Origin: Halobaculum litoreum
GTDB taxonomy: Archaea > Halobacteriota > Halobacteria > Halobacteriales > Haloferacaceae
NCBI RefSeq assembly: GCF_030127125.1
Contig: NZ_CP126156.1
Coordinates: 2,666,001-2,730,000 of the forward strand
Length of the DNA stretch: 64,000 bases
Direction of reading: 5' to 3'
Position numbers and translations under genes: made by a program. Shown piece after piece: positions 42,917-51,584 of the stretch. Each line of letters opens with the position of its first letter. Positions within the stretch are counted from its first letter, which is position 1. The notes below the pieces were generated by a model. The model made no database searches and was not told where the DNA came from. It saw nothing but the letters and a program-made list of their open reading frames with translations.

Positions 42917-42967
42917 CACCGATGTCGGTGTCGGTCGTACGATGTACGAATGTGTGCATCGCAATAA
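42917..42967 (-). promoter_or_regulatory. trp operon promoter with two palindromic operator candidates
   Basis: Reading toward trpD: a TATA-like TTATTG (42967-42962), then TCGTAC-ATC-GTACGA (42949-42935), a perfect 6-bp-arm palindrome centred where the transcription start is expected (about 42939), then CACCGA-CA-TCGGTG (42930-42917), a second perfect 6-bp-arm palindrome in the short leader. Overlap of a palindrome with the start site is typical of archaeal repressor sites. No repressor gene is adjacent. Confidence 0.55.
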
Positions 42968-43041
42968 GGCTGTCGTGGCGGTGCCGGCGGCTCGCGACGC
43001 GGCGGCGCGCGGGAGAACGGCCCTCCGCGCTCGCGGAACCG

Positions 43042-43383
43042 CTACTCGTCGTCCGCGCCGGCGCTCCCGTCGTCGGTCGGCAGCTCGTCCACCTGGCCGG
43101 CGAGGTTGGCGGCGTCGGCGGCGACCGTCTCGTAGTCGACGCCGGCCTCCTCGGCGACGGTGCGCAGGTGCGACGCGAGGAGCGCGAGCGTCTCCAGGCC
43201 GGCCTGTTCGCCCTCGCTGCGGCGGGCGGCCGTCGAGTCGACGCGGTCGCCGCGCACGACGCCGACGTGGAGTGCGGTGACGTCGTCGGCGTCGTCGAGG
43301 AGGGCGCGGGCGGCGGCGAGTTCGGTCGCGAACGTCGAGTCGGCGTCGTCGCCCGGGTCCGCGGGGTCGGAGTCGTGGCTCAC
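43042..43383 (-). CDS. Small acidic haloarchaeal protein of unknown function
   Basis: This is a 113-residue acidic cytoplasmic protein. I took the GTG at 43383 (VSHDSDPADPGDDADS), because a longer frame upstream has no support. Core segments are ALHVGVVRGDRVDSTAARRS and ETLALLASHLRTVAEEAGVDYETVAADAANLAGQV. The C-terminus is acidic. It lies 132 bp upstream of trpD in the same orientation, and 64 bp downstream of the Rieske gene. A conserved haloarchaeal family without known function is likely. No motif is recognised. Confidence 0.6.
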   Translation of the reverse strand: MSHDSDPADPGDDADSTFATELAAARALLDDADDVTALHVGVVRGDRVDSTAARRSEGEQAGLETLALLASHLRTVAEEAGVDYETVAADAANLAGQVDELPTDDGSAGADDE

Positions 43384-43447
43384 GGACGGCGAGTCGAACG
43401 GCGCGAGCAAAAGCGGTCGGGTGTCGCGCGGGCGACGACCGGGGGGA

Positions 43448-44338
43448 CTACTCCTCGGGGCGCGGACGGGCGGTGAACAGCGTCGGGACGATGCTGAACG
43501 GCTCGTACACCGACTGGTGGCACGGGCAGTACACCTCGTTGGAGGCGTTGAACTTCACGCCGCCCTCGGCCTTGAAGCCGGGCACGCAGCAGAAGTGCGT
43601 ACACTTGTTGAGCCACGCCATGACCCCCTGGGAGGTGGACGCCTGCAGCCACGTCTGCACCTGGTCGGTCACGGTGTACGGCTCGCTCTGGTCGGGCGCG
43701 CTGGCCTCGCCGTTGGCGGCGAGCTCCTCGATGATCGGCGAGCGCAGCACGTTCACGGGGATGGTGTCCTCGGTGTCCTGCGAGCGCCAGTTGGCGGTCG
43801 CGGGCTTGCCCATCCCGGGGACGCCGACGCCGTTACCCCACGTCTCGTAGTCGTCGAACATGTCGACGTTGAGCGCGGCGCCGTCGCTCAGTTCGTCCTG
43901 CCACGCGAAGCCGGGCGAGCCGCCGACGTAGAACACGTTGTCGGACTCGTACTGCGGCTGGATGCCCTCGTACGTCTCGACGCCGCAGTACTGGAACCAC
44001 TCCGAGGAGTACGTCATGCCGCCAAGCTCCATCTCGGCGATGTTGACCTGCTGGCCTTGGACGGTCTCCGTCGACACCTCGGGCCAGACGCCCTGGATGG
44101 TGCCGTCGCTCTGGATCTCGATGGGGATCTGCGGCATCCCGCGCGGCGCCGGGCCGGCGGTGTTCTCGATGGCCATGGCCTCGGTCGCCCCGCCACCCCG
44201 GCCGGGGGAGGTGGTGACGCTGTTGATGGCGGCCGAGCCGGTGGCCCCCACGCCCGCAAGGGCCGCCCCGCCCACGACGCCCTTGACGAACCGGCGACGG
44301 CCGGACTCGCCGGGGTACTTGTCGTCGTCTGCGCTCAT
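43448..44338 (-). CDS. Rieske iron-sulfur protein, Tat-exported
   Basis: This is a 296-residue Rieske [2Fe-2S] protein. The N-terminus GRRRFVKGVVGGAALAG is a twin-arginine signal. The cluster ligands are in CTHFCCVPG (Cys, His) and VYCPCHQS (Cys, His), with a long insert between N-terminal and cluster regions (about 60-230). It should act in a menaquinol-cytochrome-type or other electron-transfer complex at the outer membrane face. No cytochrome b partner is adjacent, so the complex is not clear. The start at 44338 (MSADDDKYPGESG) is typical for Tat proteins. Confidence 0.87.
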   Translation of the reverse strand: MSADDDKYPGESGRRRFVKGVVGGAALAGVGATGSAAINSVTTSPGRGGGATEAMAIENTAGPAPRGMPQIPIEIQSDGTIQGVWPEVSTETVQGQQVNIAEMELGGMTYSSEWFQYCGVETYEGIQPQYESDNVFYVGGSPGFAWQDELSDGAALNVDMFDDYETWGNGVGVPGMGKPATANWRSQDTEDTIPVNVLRSPIIEELAANGEASAPDQSEPYTVTDQVQTWLQASTSQGVMAWLNKCTHFCCVPGFKAEGGVKFNASNEVYCPCHQSVYEPFSIVPTLFTARPRPEE

Positions 44339-44747
44339 ACCCGCACGTCGGGGGGCGCTACGCAAAAGCCTGACGAAAGGGCGAACCCGGCCGTCTTCCG
44401 TCGGTTCTGTGCCCGTCTCGCCGACCCGCCGCGCGCGACCGCTCCGGGGCCGCCGTCGCGACCCCGCCGGGCGGTTCACGAGCGCTCCGGAGCGGTACAC
44501 ACGGCTCATAGCGAGCTACTTGGGCGTCCCCCCGCCAGAGTCGGGTGGCGAATCGCGTCCGGCCGACGATCGGTTCGCCGGTTCCGTGTCCACTCCCGCG
44601 GGCGGCCACAGCCACCGGCCCGCGGGCATCCTACTCGAACAGTCCCCGCCGAGCGGTCGCCGAATCCCTTACTCGTCGCCGAAAGAATTCTCCGCAATAT
44701 TGCCCCCAACCGGGTTCCTTGTACCCGGGCCGCGTGCATGGGAGTGT
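44339..44747 (+). promoter_or_regulatory. Divergent intergenic region with ppc promoter elements
   Basis: This 409-bp region separates the Rieske and ppc genes. Near the ppc end is GCAATATTGC (44694-44703), a 10-bp palindrome that also looks like a TATA-type element about 50 bp before the ATG. It is followed by an inverted repeat, CCGGGT (44710-44715) and ACCCGG (44723-44728), where transcription should begin. The middle part is GC-rich without a supported gene. Confidence 0.5.
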
Positions 44748-47441
44748 ATGTCATTCGACGCGCGGGACGTCGGTCGCGACGTCCGCGAACTGGCCGCGCT
44801 GCTCGGCGAGGTGTTGGAGCGGCAGACCTCGACGGCCGCGTTCGACGCCGTCGAGGAGGTGCGACGCGACTCGATCGACTACCGACGGGGCGACGCCCCC
44901 TCCCGCGACCCGGTTCGCGAGCGGCTCTCCGGCCTCGACCCGGAGACGAAGCGGACCGTCGCGCGGGCGTACGCCGCCTACTTCGAGCTGGTGAACGTCG
45001 CCGAGGAGCGCGAACGCGTCCGGGCCGTCCGGCGCGGTCGCGACAGCGGCGACCTCGGCGACGGCCTCGACCGGACCGCCGAGGCGCTGGCCCAGGTCGA
45101 CGCCGACACCGCCCGGCAGGTGCTCGACGACGTCCGCGTGATCCCGACGTTCACCGCTCACCCGACGGAGGCGCGCCGCAAGACGGTGAAGTCGAAGCTC
45201 CGTCGCGTCGCCGAGATCCTCCGCGACCTCGACGAGCGCCGGCTCACCGACGACGAACTCGACACGCTGGAACTCGACCTCGAGTCGGAGGTGGAGACGC
45301 TGTGGGCCACGCGGCAGGTCCGTCCGCGGCGGCCGACCCCGACAGACGAGGCGCGCGACGTGCGCTGGTACCTGGAGAACACGCTGTTCGACGTGGCCGC
45401 GGAGGCCGAGGAGGCGCTCGCCCAGCGCGTGACGGACGCCCACCCGGACCTGGAGGCGACCGACGCCAGCAGCACCCTCGACTTCCGCTCGTGGGCCGGC
45501 TCCGACCGCGACGGCAACCCGTTCGTCACCCCCGAGGTGACGAGCGAGACGCTCGACGCCCAGCGCGAGGCGGTCCTCGGCCGCTACACCGACGCGCTCG
45601 CCGACCTCCGGGGGGCGCTCAGTCAGGAGGGCGAGCGCCTCACCCACACCGCCGAGTTCCGCGAGCACGTCGCCGCCGACCGCGACGCGATCCCCTCGGT
45701 CGCCGAAGACGCCGACGAGCGCTACCCCGAGGAGCCGTACCGTCGGGCGGTCACGCTCGTCCGGGCCCGCGTGGAGCGCGTCGACGACCTCCGCCCCGGC
45801 GGCTACGACGACCCCGAGGAGCTCGCGTCGTCGCTGCGGGCGATCGCGGCCGACCTCCGCGCGAACGGCCACGGGACGACCGCCGCCGAACGGGTCGACC
45901 CGCTCGTCCGGCGCGTCGAGACGTTCGGCTTCTCGCTGGCCGCGCTGGACCTCCGCGACCACCGCGAGAACCACACCGAGGCCGTCGGCGACGTCCTCGC
46001 GCGCGAGGGGGTCGACTACGACGCGATGGCCGAGGACGAGCGCGTCGCCACGCTCACCGAGTCCATCGCCGGCGACTCGGTCGGCTCGCTCGCCGAGGGC
46101 GACGCCCTCTCGGAGACGAGCGAGCGCGTCTGTAGCCGCTTCCGCGCGCTGGGCGACTGGCACCGCGAGTACGGCGCCGACGCCATCGACGCCTACTGCA
46201 TCTCGATGACCGAGGAGCCCTCCCACGTGCTCGAGGTGCTGTACCTCGCGGACCTGTCGGGCGTCGTCGACCTGCCCGACCACTGCGGCCTCGACGTCGT
46301 CCCCCTGTTGGAGACGGCGTCGGCGCTGGCGAACGCCCGCGACATCTTCGACACGCTCGTCAACAACGAGGCGTACGGCGCGGCCCTCGAGGCCCGCGGC
46401 GACCTGCAGGAGGTGATGCTCGGCTACTCCGACTCCAACAAGGAGAACGGGCCGCTGGCGGCCGCGTGGGACCTCCACCGGAACGCCCGCCGGCTCGCCG
46501 AGGTCGCCGACGATCTGGGCGTCGAACTCCGCCTGTTCCACGGCCGCGGCGGCTCCATCTCGCGGGGCGGCGGCCCGATGAACGAGGCGATGCTCGCGCT
46601 GCCGCCGGAGACGGCCACCGGCGAGATCAAGTTCACCGAGCAGGGCGAGGCGATCGCCGAGAAGTTCGCCAACCCCCGCGTCGCCGAGCGCGAACTGGAG
46701 CAGATGCTCGACGCGCAGGTGCGCGCCCGCCTCCGCGCCCTCCAGGGCGACGTCCCCGAGGTGCGCGAGGAGTGGACGGCCGCGATGGACGCCGCCGGCG
46801 AGGGGGCGCGTGCGGCCTACCAGGACCTGCTGGAGACGGACGGCTTCGTCGAGTTCTTCGAGACGGCGACGCCGATCACGGTGATCGAGGACCTCAACAT
46901 GGGGTCGCGGCCGGCGTCGCGCTCGGGCGAGCGCACCGTCGAGGACCTCCGCGCCATCCCGTGGGTGTTCTCGTGGACCCAGAGCCGCGCCATCCTCCCC
47001 GGCTGGTTCTCCGCGGCGTCGGGGATCGACGCGTACCTCGACGAGGGCGGCGACCTCGACACGCTCCGGGAGATGTACGACGAGTGGCCGTTCTTCCGCA
47101 CGACGGTCGACCACATCGCGCTGTCGCTGGCGCGCACCGAGTTGGAGATCGCCGCGGAGTACGCCGCCCTCGCCCCCGACCACCTCCGCGCGGAGTTCTT
47201 CCCGCGCATCGAGGCGGAGTACGAGCGCGCCGTCGAGCTGGTTCGGGCGATCACCGGCCGCGAGGAACTGGTGCGCCGCGAGTGGCTCGGCGAGAGCCTC
47301 GAGCGCCGCAACCCGTACGTCGACCCGCTGAACCTCCTGCAGATCGACCTGCTGTCGCGCACGCACCTCACGGAGGCCGAGGAGCGCGCGCTCCGGCTCA
47401 CGGTGAAGGGCATCGCCGCCGGGATGAAGAACACGGGGTAG
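44748..47441 (+). CDS. ppc: Phosphoenolpyruvate carboxylase
   Basis: This is an 897-residue bacterial-type PEP carboxylase that forms oxaloacetate from PEP and bicarbonate, replenishing the TCA cycle. Catalytic motifs are all present: FTAHPTEARRK (His) near residue 140, GYSDSNKENG with the Lys near 566, FHGRGGSISRGGGP near 600 and MGSRPASR near 721. The C-terminus LRLTVKGIAAGMKNTG is typical of the family. The full length equals that of E. coli PPC. The ATG at 44748 follows a region with palindromes. It stands alone. Confidence 0.96.
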   Translation: MSFDARDVGRDVRELAALLGEVLERQTSTAAFDAVEEVRRDSIDYRRGDAPSRDPVRERLSGLDPETKRTVARAYAAYFELVNVAEERERVRAVRRGRDSGDLGDGLDRTAEALAQVDADTARQVLDDVRVIPTFTAHPTEARRKTVKSKLRRVAEILRDLDERRLTDDELDTLELDLESEVETLWATRQVRPRRPTPTDEARDVRWYLENTLFDVAAEAEEALAQRVTDAHPDLEATDASSTLDFRSWAGSDRDGNPFVTPEVTSETLDAQREAVLGRYTDALADLRGALSQEGERLTHTAEFREHVAADRDAIPSVAEDADERYPEEPYRRAVTLVRARVERVDDLRPGGYDDPEELASSLRAIAADLRANGHGTTAAERVDPLVRRVETFGFSLAALDLRDHRENHTEAVGDVLAREGVDYDAMAEDERVATLTESIAGDSVGSLAEGDALSETSERVCSRFRALGDWHREYGADAIDAYCISMTEEPSHVLEVLYLADLSGVVDLPDHCGLDVVPLLETASALANARDIFDTLVNNEAYGAALEARGDLQEVMLGYSDSNKENGPLAAAWDLHRNARRLAEVADDLGVELRLFHGRGGSISRGGGPMNEAMLALPPETATGEIKFTEQGEAIAEKFANPRVAERELEQMLDAQVRARLRALQGDVPEVREEWTAAMDAAGEGARAAYQDLLETDGFVEFFETATPITVIEDLNMGSRPASRSGERTVEDLRAIPWVFSWTQSRAILPGWFSAASGIDAYLDEGGDLDTLREMYDEWPFFRTTVDHIALSLARTELEIAAEYAALAPDHLRAEFFPRIEAEYERAVELVRAITGREELVRREWLGESLERRNPYVDPLNLLQIDLLSRTHLTEAEERALRLTVKGIAAGMKNTG

Positions 47442-47474
47442 TCGCGCCGGCGGCCCGCCGGCGTGGCCGCGGCC

Positions 47475-47714
47475 TCACCGTCCGAAGCCGTCGAGCGCGA
47501 CCCGCACCGCGTCGGCGCCGAACAGGACGACCGCGGCGGCGACCACCACGACCCCGAGCGCCGTCCACAGCGCCGCCGGCGGCGCCGCCACCGTCGCGAC
47601 CCGGACGAGCGCGCCGCCCAACACCGCGAACAGCACCGCGACCGCCAGTAGCTGCCGGGCACCGGGCCCGACGGCGTCGGTTCGTCCGTCGTCTCCGCTG
47701 GAGGATCGGACCAT
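47475..47714 (-). CDS. Small two-helix membrane protein
   Basis: This is a 79-residue protein with two hydrophobic helices, LLAVAVLFAVLGGALVRVAT and ALWTALGVVVVAAAVVLFGA, and charged ends (MVRSSSGDDGRTDAVG and RVALDGFGR). It converges with ppc, with 33 bp between the stops. Only length, hydrophobic pattern and ATG support it. It may be one of the many small conserved membrane proteins of haloarchaea. I know no function. Confidence 0.55.
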   Translation of the reverse strand: MVRSSSGDDGRTDAVGPGARQLLAVAVLFAVLGGALVRVATVAAPPAALWTALGVVVVAAAVVLFGADAVRVALDGFGR

Positions 47715-47789
47715 CGTACCCGGAGGGACGGCTCCGACGGGGATAACTATCGGCCTTGTCCGGAGTGAAAGTAATACGCGTCGTCGGCG

Positions 47790-48595
47790 TCAGGCCTCGG
47801 CGTCGTTCCACGGCGCCGCCTCGAAGTCGACGATGCGGTGCTCCCGGCGCACGGCGTCGATCGTCGCGACCTCGTCGGCGGTCAGCTCCAGTTCCGTCGC
47901 GGCGAGGTTGTCGCGGATGTGGGCCGCGCTCGTCGCCTTCGGGATGGCGGCGAGTTCGTCGTGGGCGAGCAGCCACGCGATCGACACCTGCGCCGGCGTG
48001 GCGTCGTGGGCGTCGGCGATGGCGACGATCTCGTCGATCTCGGCGACCCGGTTGCGCGCGATGGGGCAGTAGGCGACCAGCCAGTGGCCGTCCTCGCGGG
48101 CGTACTCGCGCAGCTCGCGCTGCTGGAGCATCGGGTGACACTCCACTTGGTGGGCGAAGACGTCGACGTCGAGGTGCTCGCGCGCCTCGTCCAGTTGGTC
48201 CGGCCGGAAGTTCGAGAGGCCGACGCGGTCGACGGTGCCCTCGGCGACGAGGTCGTTCAGCGCGCGGGCGGTCTCGGGCGCGTCGTAGCTGTCGATCGGC
48301 CAGTGGACGTACAACAGGTCGATCGAGTCGACCCCGAGGCGAGCGGCCGACTCGTGGGCCGTCGCGTACGCGTCGTCGTAGCCGAGGTTGTCCGTCTTGA
48401 GCTTCGTCGCGACGAACAGGTCCGCCGGGTCGCGGCCGGCGGCCTCGATGCCCTCGCGGACGAGCGCCTCGTTCTGGTACCCCTGTGCGGTGTCGATGCA
48501 GTCGTAGCCGGCCTCGACGGCCGTGGCGACGCTCTCGACGCACTGCGGGCCGGTGGCTCGTACGTCCCGAGACCGAAGCGGGTGAACTCGGACAT
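47790..48595 (-). pseudogene. Aldo/keto reductase, frameshifted near the N-terminus
   Basis: This is a second AKR of about 268 residues if repaired. The start MSEFTRFGLGTYE is in one frame; from about 48556 the rest is in another. It includes AGYDCIDTAQGYQNE (Asp and Tyr of the tetrad), FVATKLKTD (Lys), MYVHWPIDSY (His) and IPKATSAAHIRDN. Adding one G near 48556-48558 (GAGCCACC to GAGGCCACC) restores TYEATGPQCVESVATAV. The reading frame in front of the break is short, so an annotation tool could start late, at 48314. The natural substrate is unknown. Confidence 0.8.
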
Positions 48596-48712
48596 ACGCG
48601 GCCGGTGCCGCGCGGCGACCCTCAAGCCGTCGGTGTCGGCGCGGCGCGCGCGACGGATCGCCGCGGCGCCGACCGCCCGCGGCGCGCCCCGACCCCGTAC
48701 CCGTGCGGCCCC

Positions 48713-48733
48713 GATTCTCGACCGGCGAGAATC
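48713..48733. repeat. Perfect inverted repeat in the divergent region before DUF5802
   Basis: GATTCTCG (48713-48720) and CGAGAATC (48726-48733) form an 8-bp stem with a 5-base loop (ACCGG). It sits in the 219-bp divergent region, about 80 bp from the DUF5802 start and 120 bp from the aldo/keto reductase start, so it could be an operator for either. Confidence 0.5.
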
Positions 48734-48778
48734 ACGGGCCGGGTGAAAGCGGTCCGTAATAACGGTTCGTGCTAACAC

Positions 48779-48783
48779 TTATC
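48779..48783 (+). promoter_or_regulatory. TATA-like element of the DUF5802 gene
   Basis: TTATC inside AACACTTATCACG lies about 32 bp before the ATG at 48815. Spacing suggests a transcript with almost no leader. CCGT-AATA-ACGG just upstream (48754-48765) is a short inverted repeat. Confidence 0.45.
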
Positions 48784-48814
48784 ACGACGAGTCGGCACTT
48801 CAACTCCGTACAGC

Positions 48815-49186
48815 ATGTTCGAACGGTTCTCACACGGCTACTACCTGGGCGAGATGTACGTCCAGCCGAGAGCGGACGCCGCGGCGGCGATCAAGCGAGC
48901 GGACCACGAGCGGGTGAACGAACAGCTCTACGCGGACGAGTCGGGGATCTCCCGACTCGACAACCCGCTCGTGATGAAGGTCGGCACCAAGCACTTCCCG
49001 GTCGTCGGCGACGACGACGTGCCCGCCGGGACGCTCGCGCTCCCGGAGACGGCGGTGCCCGACGACCTCAAGCTCCGCCTCCCCGGTCGCAGCGAGGTGT
49101 TCCTCGCGAACGCCGAACGCGCCCGCGACCTCATCCGCTACACGGGGTGGGAGGGGGACACCGGCGACCCCGCCGAGTACGCCTGA
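48815..49186 (+). CDS. DUF5802 family protein
   Basis: This is a 123-residue haloarchaeal protein of the DUF5802 type. It begins MFERFSHGYYLGEMYVQPR and contains DHERVNEQLYADESGISRLD and PLVMKVGTKHFPVVGDDDVP, the conserved core of the family. It is soluble and acidic, with no catalytic motif. Function is unknown. It has its own TATA-like promoter and is followed 70 bp later by the Vms1-like release-factor gene, so the two could be co-transcribed. The family name is recalled from resemblance. Confidence 0.75.
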   Translation: MFERFSHGYYLGEMYVQPRADAAAAIKRADHERVNEQLYADESGISRLDNPLVMKVGTKHFPVVGDDDVPAGTLALPETAVPDDLKLRLPGRSEVFLANAERARDLIRYTGWEGDTGDPAEYA

Positions 49187-49255
49187 CCGGGGACGGCGCC
49201 CGCGCCGGGCCGCCGATCCCGTCCGTTTTTGTCGCTCCCACGCCCCCGGTAGCCC

Positions 49256-50158
49256 ATGCTCGACAGACTCCTCGGCCGCGCCTCGCTCAAGGAGCGCATC
49301 GCCGAGTTGGAGCGGGAGCGCGACGACGCCGTCGCGCGGATGGAGGCCGAGGAGGAGCGCCGCGGCGAGGCCGCCCGCAAGCGGCAGGCGGCGGAGAAGC
49401 GCGTCAACGAGCTGGAGACGCGCGTCACCGAGTTGGAGGACCGGCTGGAGCGCGCGGAGGCGACCGACGACGCCCCGCCGGAGTTCCGCGGGACGGAGAC
49501 GCTGCGCCCGGGCCGCCGCGACGAGGTGCTCGCCAGACTCCGGAGCGTCGAGACGGCGCCGGAGGGCGCGCTGTCGGCGTTCGTCCCCGACGGCGGGGCG
49601 GTCCCGGAGGCCGTCGCCTCCTCGCTCGACGGCCGCGTGTCGCTCGTGCGCCGGGCGGCGCCGACGCTCGTGTACGTCGACGACGCGGGGCTGGTGGCGT
49701 GCGCGCTCGACCCGCCGCTGGCCCCCGACCCGTTCTGCGAGTGGCGCGACGGCTTCCGCGTGGAGGAGTCGTGGTTCCGCCCCGCCGGGCGGTTCGCGTT
49801 CGGCCTCGCGCGCTCGGACACGTTCGCCGTCGGCGTGTACGAGGGCGACGAGCGCGTGGACCTGGCGACGGTCCGGACGGACGTGATGGACGAACACGAC
49901 AAGGGCGGCTTCTCGCAGGCGCGCTACGAGCGCCTCCGCGAGGAACAGATCGACGAACACCTCGACGACTGTCGCGACGTGTTGGCGGACCTGCCGTCGG
50001 ACCTCGACCGGGTGGTGCTGGTCGGGGAGCGCGGCGTCGTGAAGCGGCTGGCGGAGTACGCCGACCACACCGCCGGCAGCGACGCGACCGGGAAGCCGAC
50101 GCGGGCGCTGGACGACGCGTTCGACGACTTCTGGACGGCGACGTTGCGGTTGGTGTGA
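49256..50158 (+). CDS. Vms1/eRF1-like release factor (VLRF1-type peptidyl-tRNA hydrolase)
   Basis: This is a 300-residue protein with an N-terminal coiled coil (residues about 10-70, KERIAELERERDDAVARMEA) and an eRF1-domain-2-like fold. The signature loop is KGGFSQARYERLREEQ near residue 217, which in Vms1/Ankzf1 and VLRF1 proteins carries the peptidyl-tRNA-cleaving Gln. The family releases nascent chains from stalled large ribosomal subunits. A coiled coil in front suggests a partner or ribosome contact. Family assignment is good; action in archaeal quality control is an inference. Confidence 0.8.
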   Translation: MLDRLLGRASLKERIAELERERDDAVARMEAEEERRGEAARKRQAAEKRVNELETRVTELEDRLERAEATDDAPPEFRGTETLRPGRRDEVLARLRSVETAPEGALSAFVPDGGAVPEAVASSLDGRVSLVRRAAPTLVYVDDAGLVACALDPPLAPDPFCEWRDGFRVEESWFRPAGRFAFGLARSDTFAVGVYEGDERVDLATVRTDVMDEHDKGGFSQARYERLREEQIDEHLDDCRDVLADLPSDLDRVVLVGERGVVKRLAEYADHTAGSDATGKPTRALDDAFDDFWTATLRLV

Positions 50159-50168
50159 GCCGCCCGGC

Positions 50169-51422
50169 TCAGCAGCTACAGTAGTACTCGCGGTCGGTGA
50201 ACTCCCCGGTGAGGTACGTCACCGCGGGCCCGGGGTCGCTCGGGCGGTAGACGCCCGTGGTCAGGCCCCCCTCGCTCGCCTCGAACGCGCCCGACAGGAG
50301 GCTCGCCCAGTCGTCGTCACCCAGCACGTCCCAGAAGGCGTCGTCGGTGAGACAGCGTTCGAGGTAGCCCGGGAGGTACACCCAGCGCGCGTCGCGGGGG
50401 CCGTCCTCGCGGGCCGCCGCCTCGTACGCGACGCCTGTGGCGTCGGCGTACGCCGCCATCGGGAGGTTCGCGCCGGCGGCGACGGGCATCGAGATCCACT
50501 TCCACGGGCGCGTGTTCACGTCGAGGAGGACGTACTCCTCGCGGTCGGCGTCGTACACGAACTCCGACTCGCTGATCCCGTGGTAGCCCGTCTCCTCCAA
50601 GACTGTGAGGGCGTGCTCGCGGACTGCCGGCTCCTCGACGCGCTCGACCAGACAGGAAGCCCCGAACTCGGGGTAGCGGACCGCGGCGTTGCCGACGACC
50701 GCGAGCGGCTCGCGGTCGGCACCCTCGGGCGGCACGTAGCTCGCGAGCGACGTGTCGGCGCCGACCTCGACGTTCACCTTCTCCTGTGCGAGCACGGTCG
50801 CGCCGTACTCGCGCGCCTCCGCGACGACCTCGTCGAACTCCGCGCGGTCGGCGACCTCGATGACGTTCGTCCCGAACGCCTCCTCGAACTTCCGCTTGTG
50901 GGCGGGCTTGACGACGAACGGGAACCCGAGCGCCGCGCACACCTCGTCGGCCGGGGTCTCCCCCACCTCGTACGTCTCGGGGTACGGCACCCCGAGTTCC
51001 TCGCACAGCGCGTAGAGGTTCGCCTTGTCGAGCACGCGCTCAACGCCGGCGAGGTCCGAGAAGGGGAGGCGCACGCCCGCGGGCTCCGTCTCGGCGAACC
51101 CGCGCACCCACTCGTCCATGCAGGCGAACGCGACCGGGTCGTGGTCGACGGCGTCGGCGATGCGCTCCACGTCCGCGCGGAAGCCGTCGGCGTCGTCGAG
51201 GGGGTAGGTGACGCGTCCGGCGTAGTCGACGGCGTCGGAGGGGGGCGCGAGCCCGGAGTCGACGCGGTCGAGCGCGATCACGGGCACGTCGTGGGCGGCG
51301 AGCGCGCGGGCGACGCTCACCCCGGTGACGTGGGCGTTGGCGACGAGCGCCGGCGGCCGGTCGAACGCGGCGTCGGCGAGCGCGGCCACCAGCCCGTCGG
51401 TGTCGTGGAAGGTGTCGGCCAT
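50169..51422 (-). CDS. ATP-grasp carboxylate-amine ligase
   Basis: This is a 417-residue ATP-grasp enzyme that would activate a carboxylate with ATP and join it to an amine. An N-terminal Rossmann-like domain (ANAHVTGVSVARALAAHDVPVIALD) precedes the grasp domain with GFPFVVKPAHKRKFEEAFG, CLVERVEEPA and the metal-binding LLDVNTRPWKW. The C-terminus ends in REYYCSC, an unusual Cys pair. It converges with the release-factor gene (10 bp). The product is unknown; related proteins make D-aspartyl or other amino-acid conjugates. The ATG at 51422 is well placed. Confidence 0.82.
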   Translation of the reverse strand: MADTFHDTDGLVAALADAAFDRPPALVANAHVTGVSVARALAAHDVPVIALDRVDSGLAPPSDAVDYAGRVTYPLDDADGFRADVERIADAVDHDPVAFACMDEWVRGFAETEPAGVRLPFSDLAGVERVLDKANLYALCEELGVPYPETYEVGETPADEVCAALGFPFVVKPAHKRKFEEAFGTNVIEVADRAEFDEVVAEAREYGATVLAQEKVNVEVGADTSLASYVPPEGADREPLAVVGNAAVRYPEFGASCLVERVEEPAVREHALTVLEETGYHGISESEFVYDADREEYVLLDVNTRPWKWISMPVAAGANLPMAAYADATGVAYEAAAREDGPRDARWVYLPGYLERCLTDDAFWDVLGDDDWASLLSGAFEASEGGLTTGVYRPSDPGPAVTYLTGEFTDREYYCSC

Positions 51423-51584
51423 GCGCGCTGCTTCGACCGGGGCGGCTAAAGGCTCCCGTTCGGCGGCGTCGACTGCCGGCGACGCGGACGCGGGGACGGG
51501 AGCGGGACGTTGCCGGGAGCCGGCGGCCGACGCGGATCGGCGCCGAGCGCGCCGTTTATCCGGCGTCCGGCCCTCCCCACGTCC

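Noticed and set aside
48257..48778. Separate Arg/Ser/Thr-rich gene on the minus strand
   Set aside because: Only its middle (MSEFTRFGLGTYE) is real, the start of the aldo/keto reductase. The rest is an out-of-frame reading.
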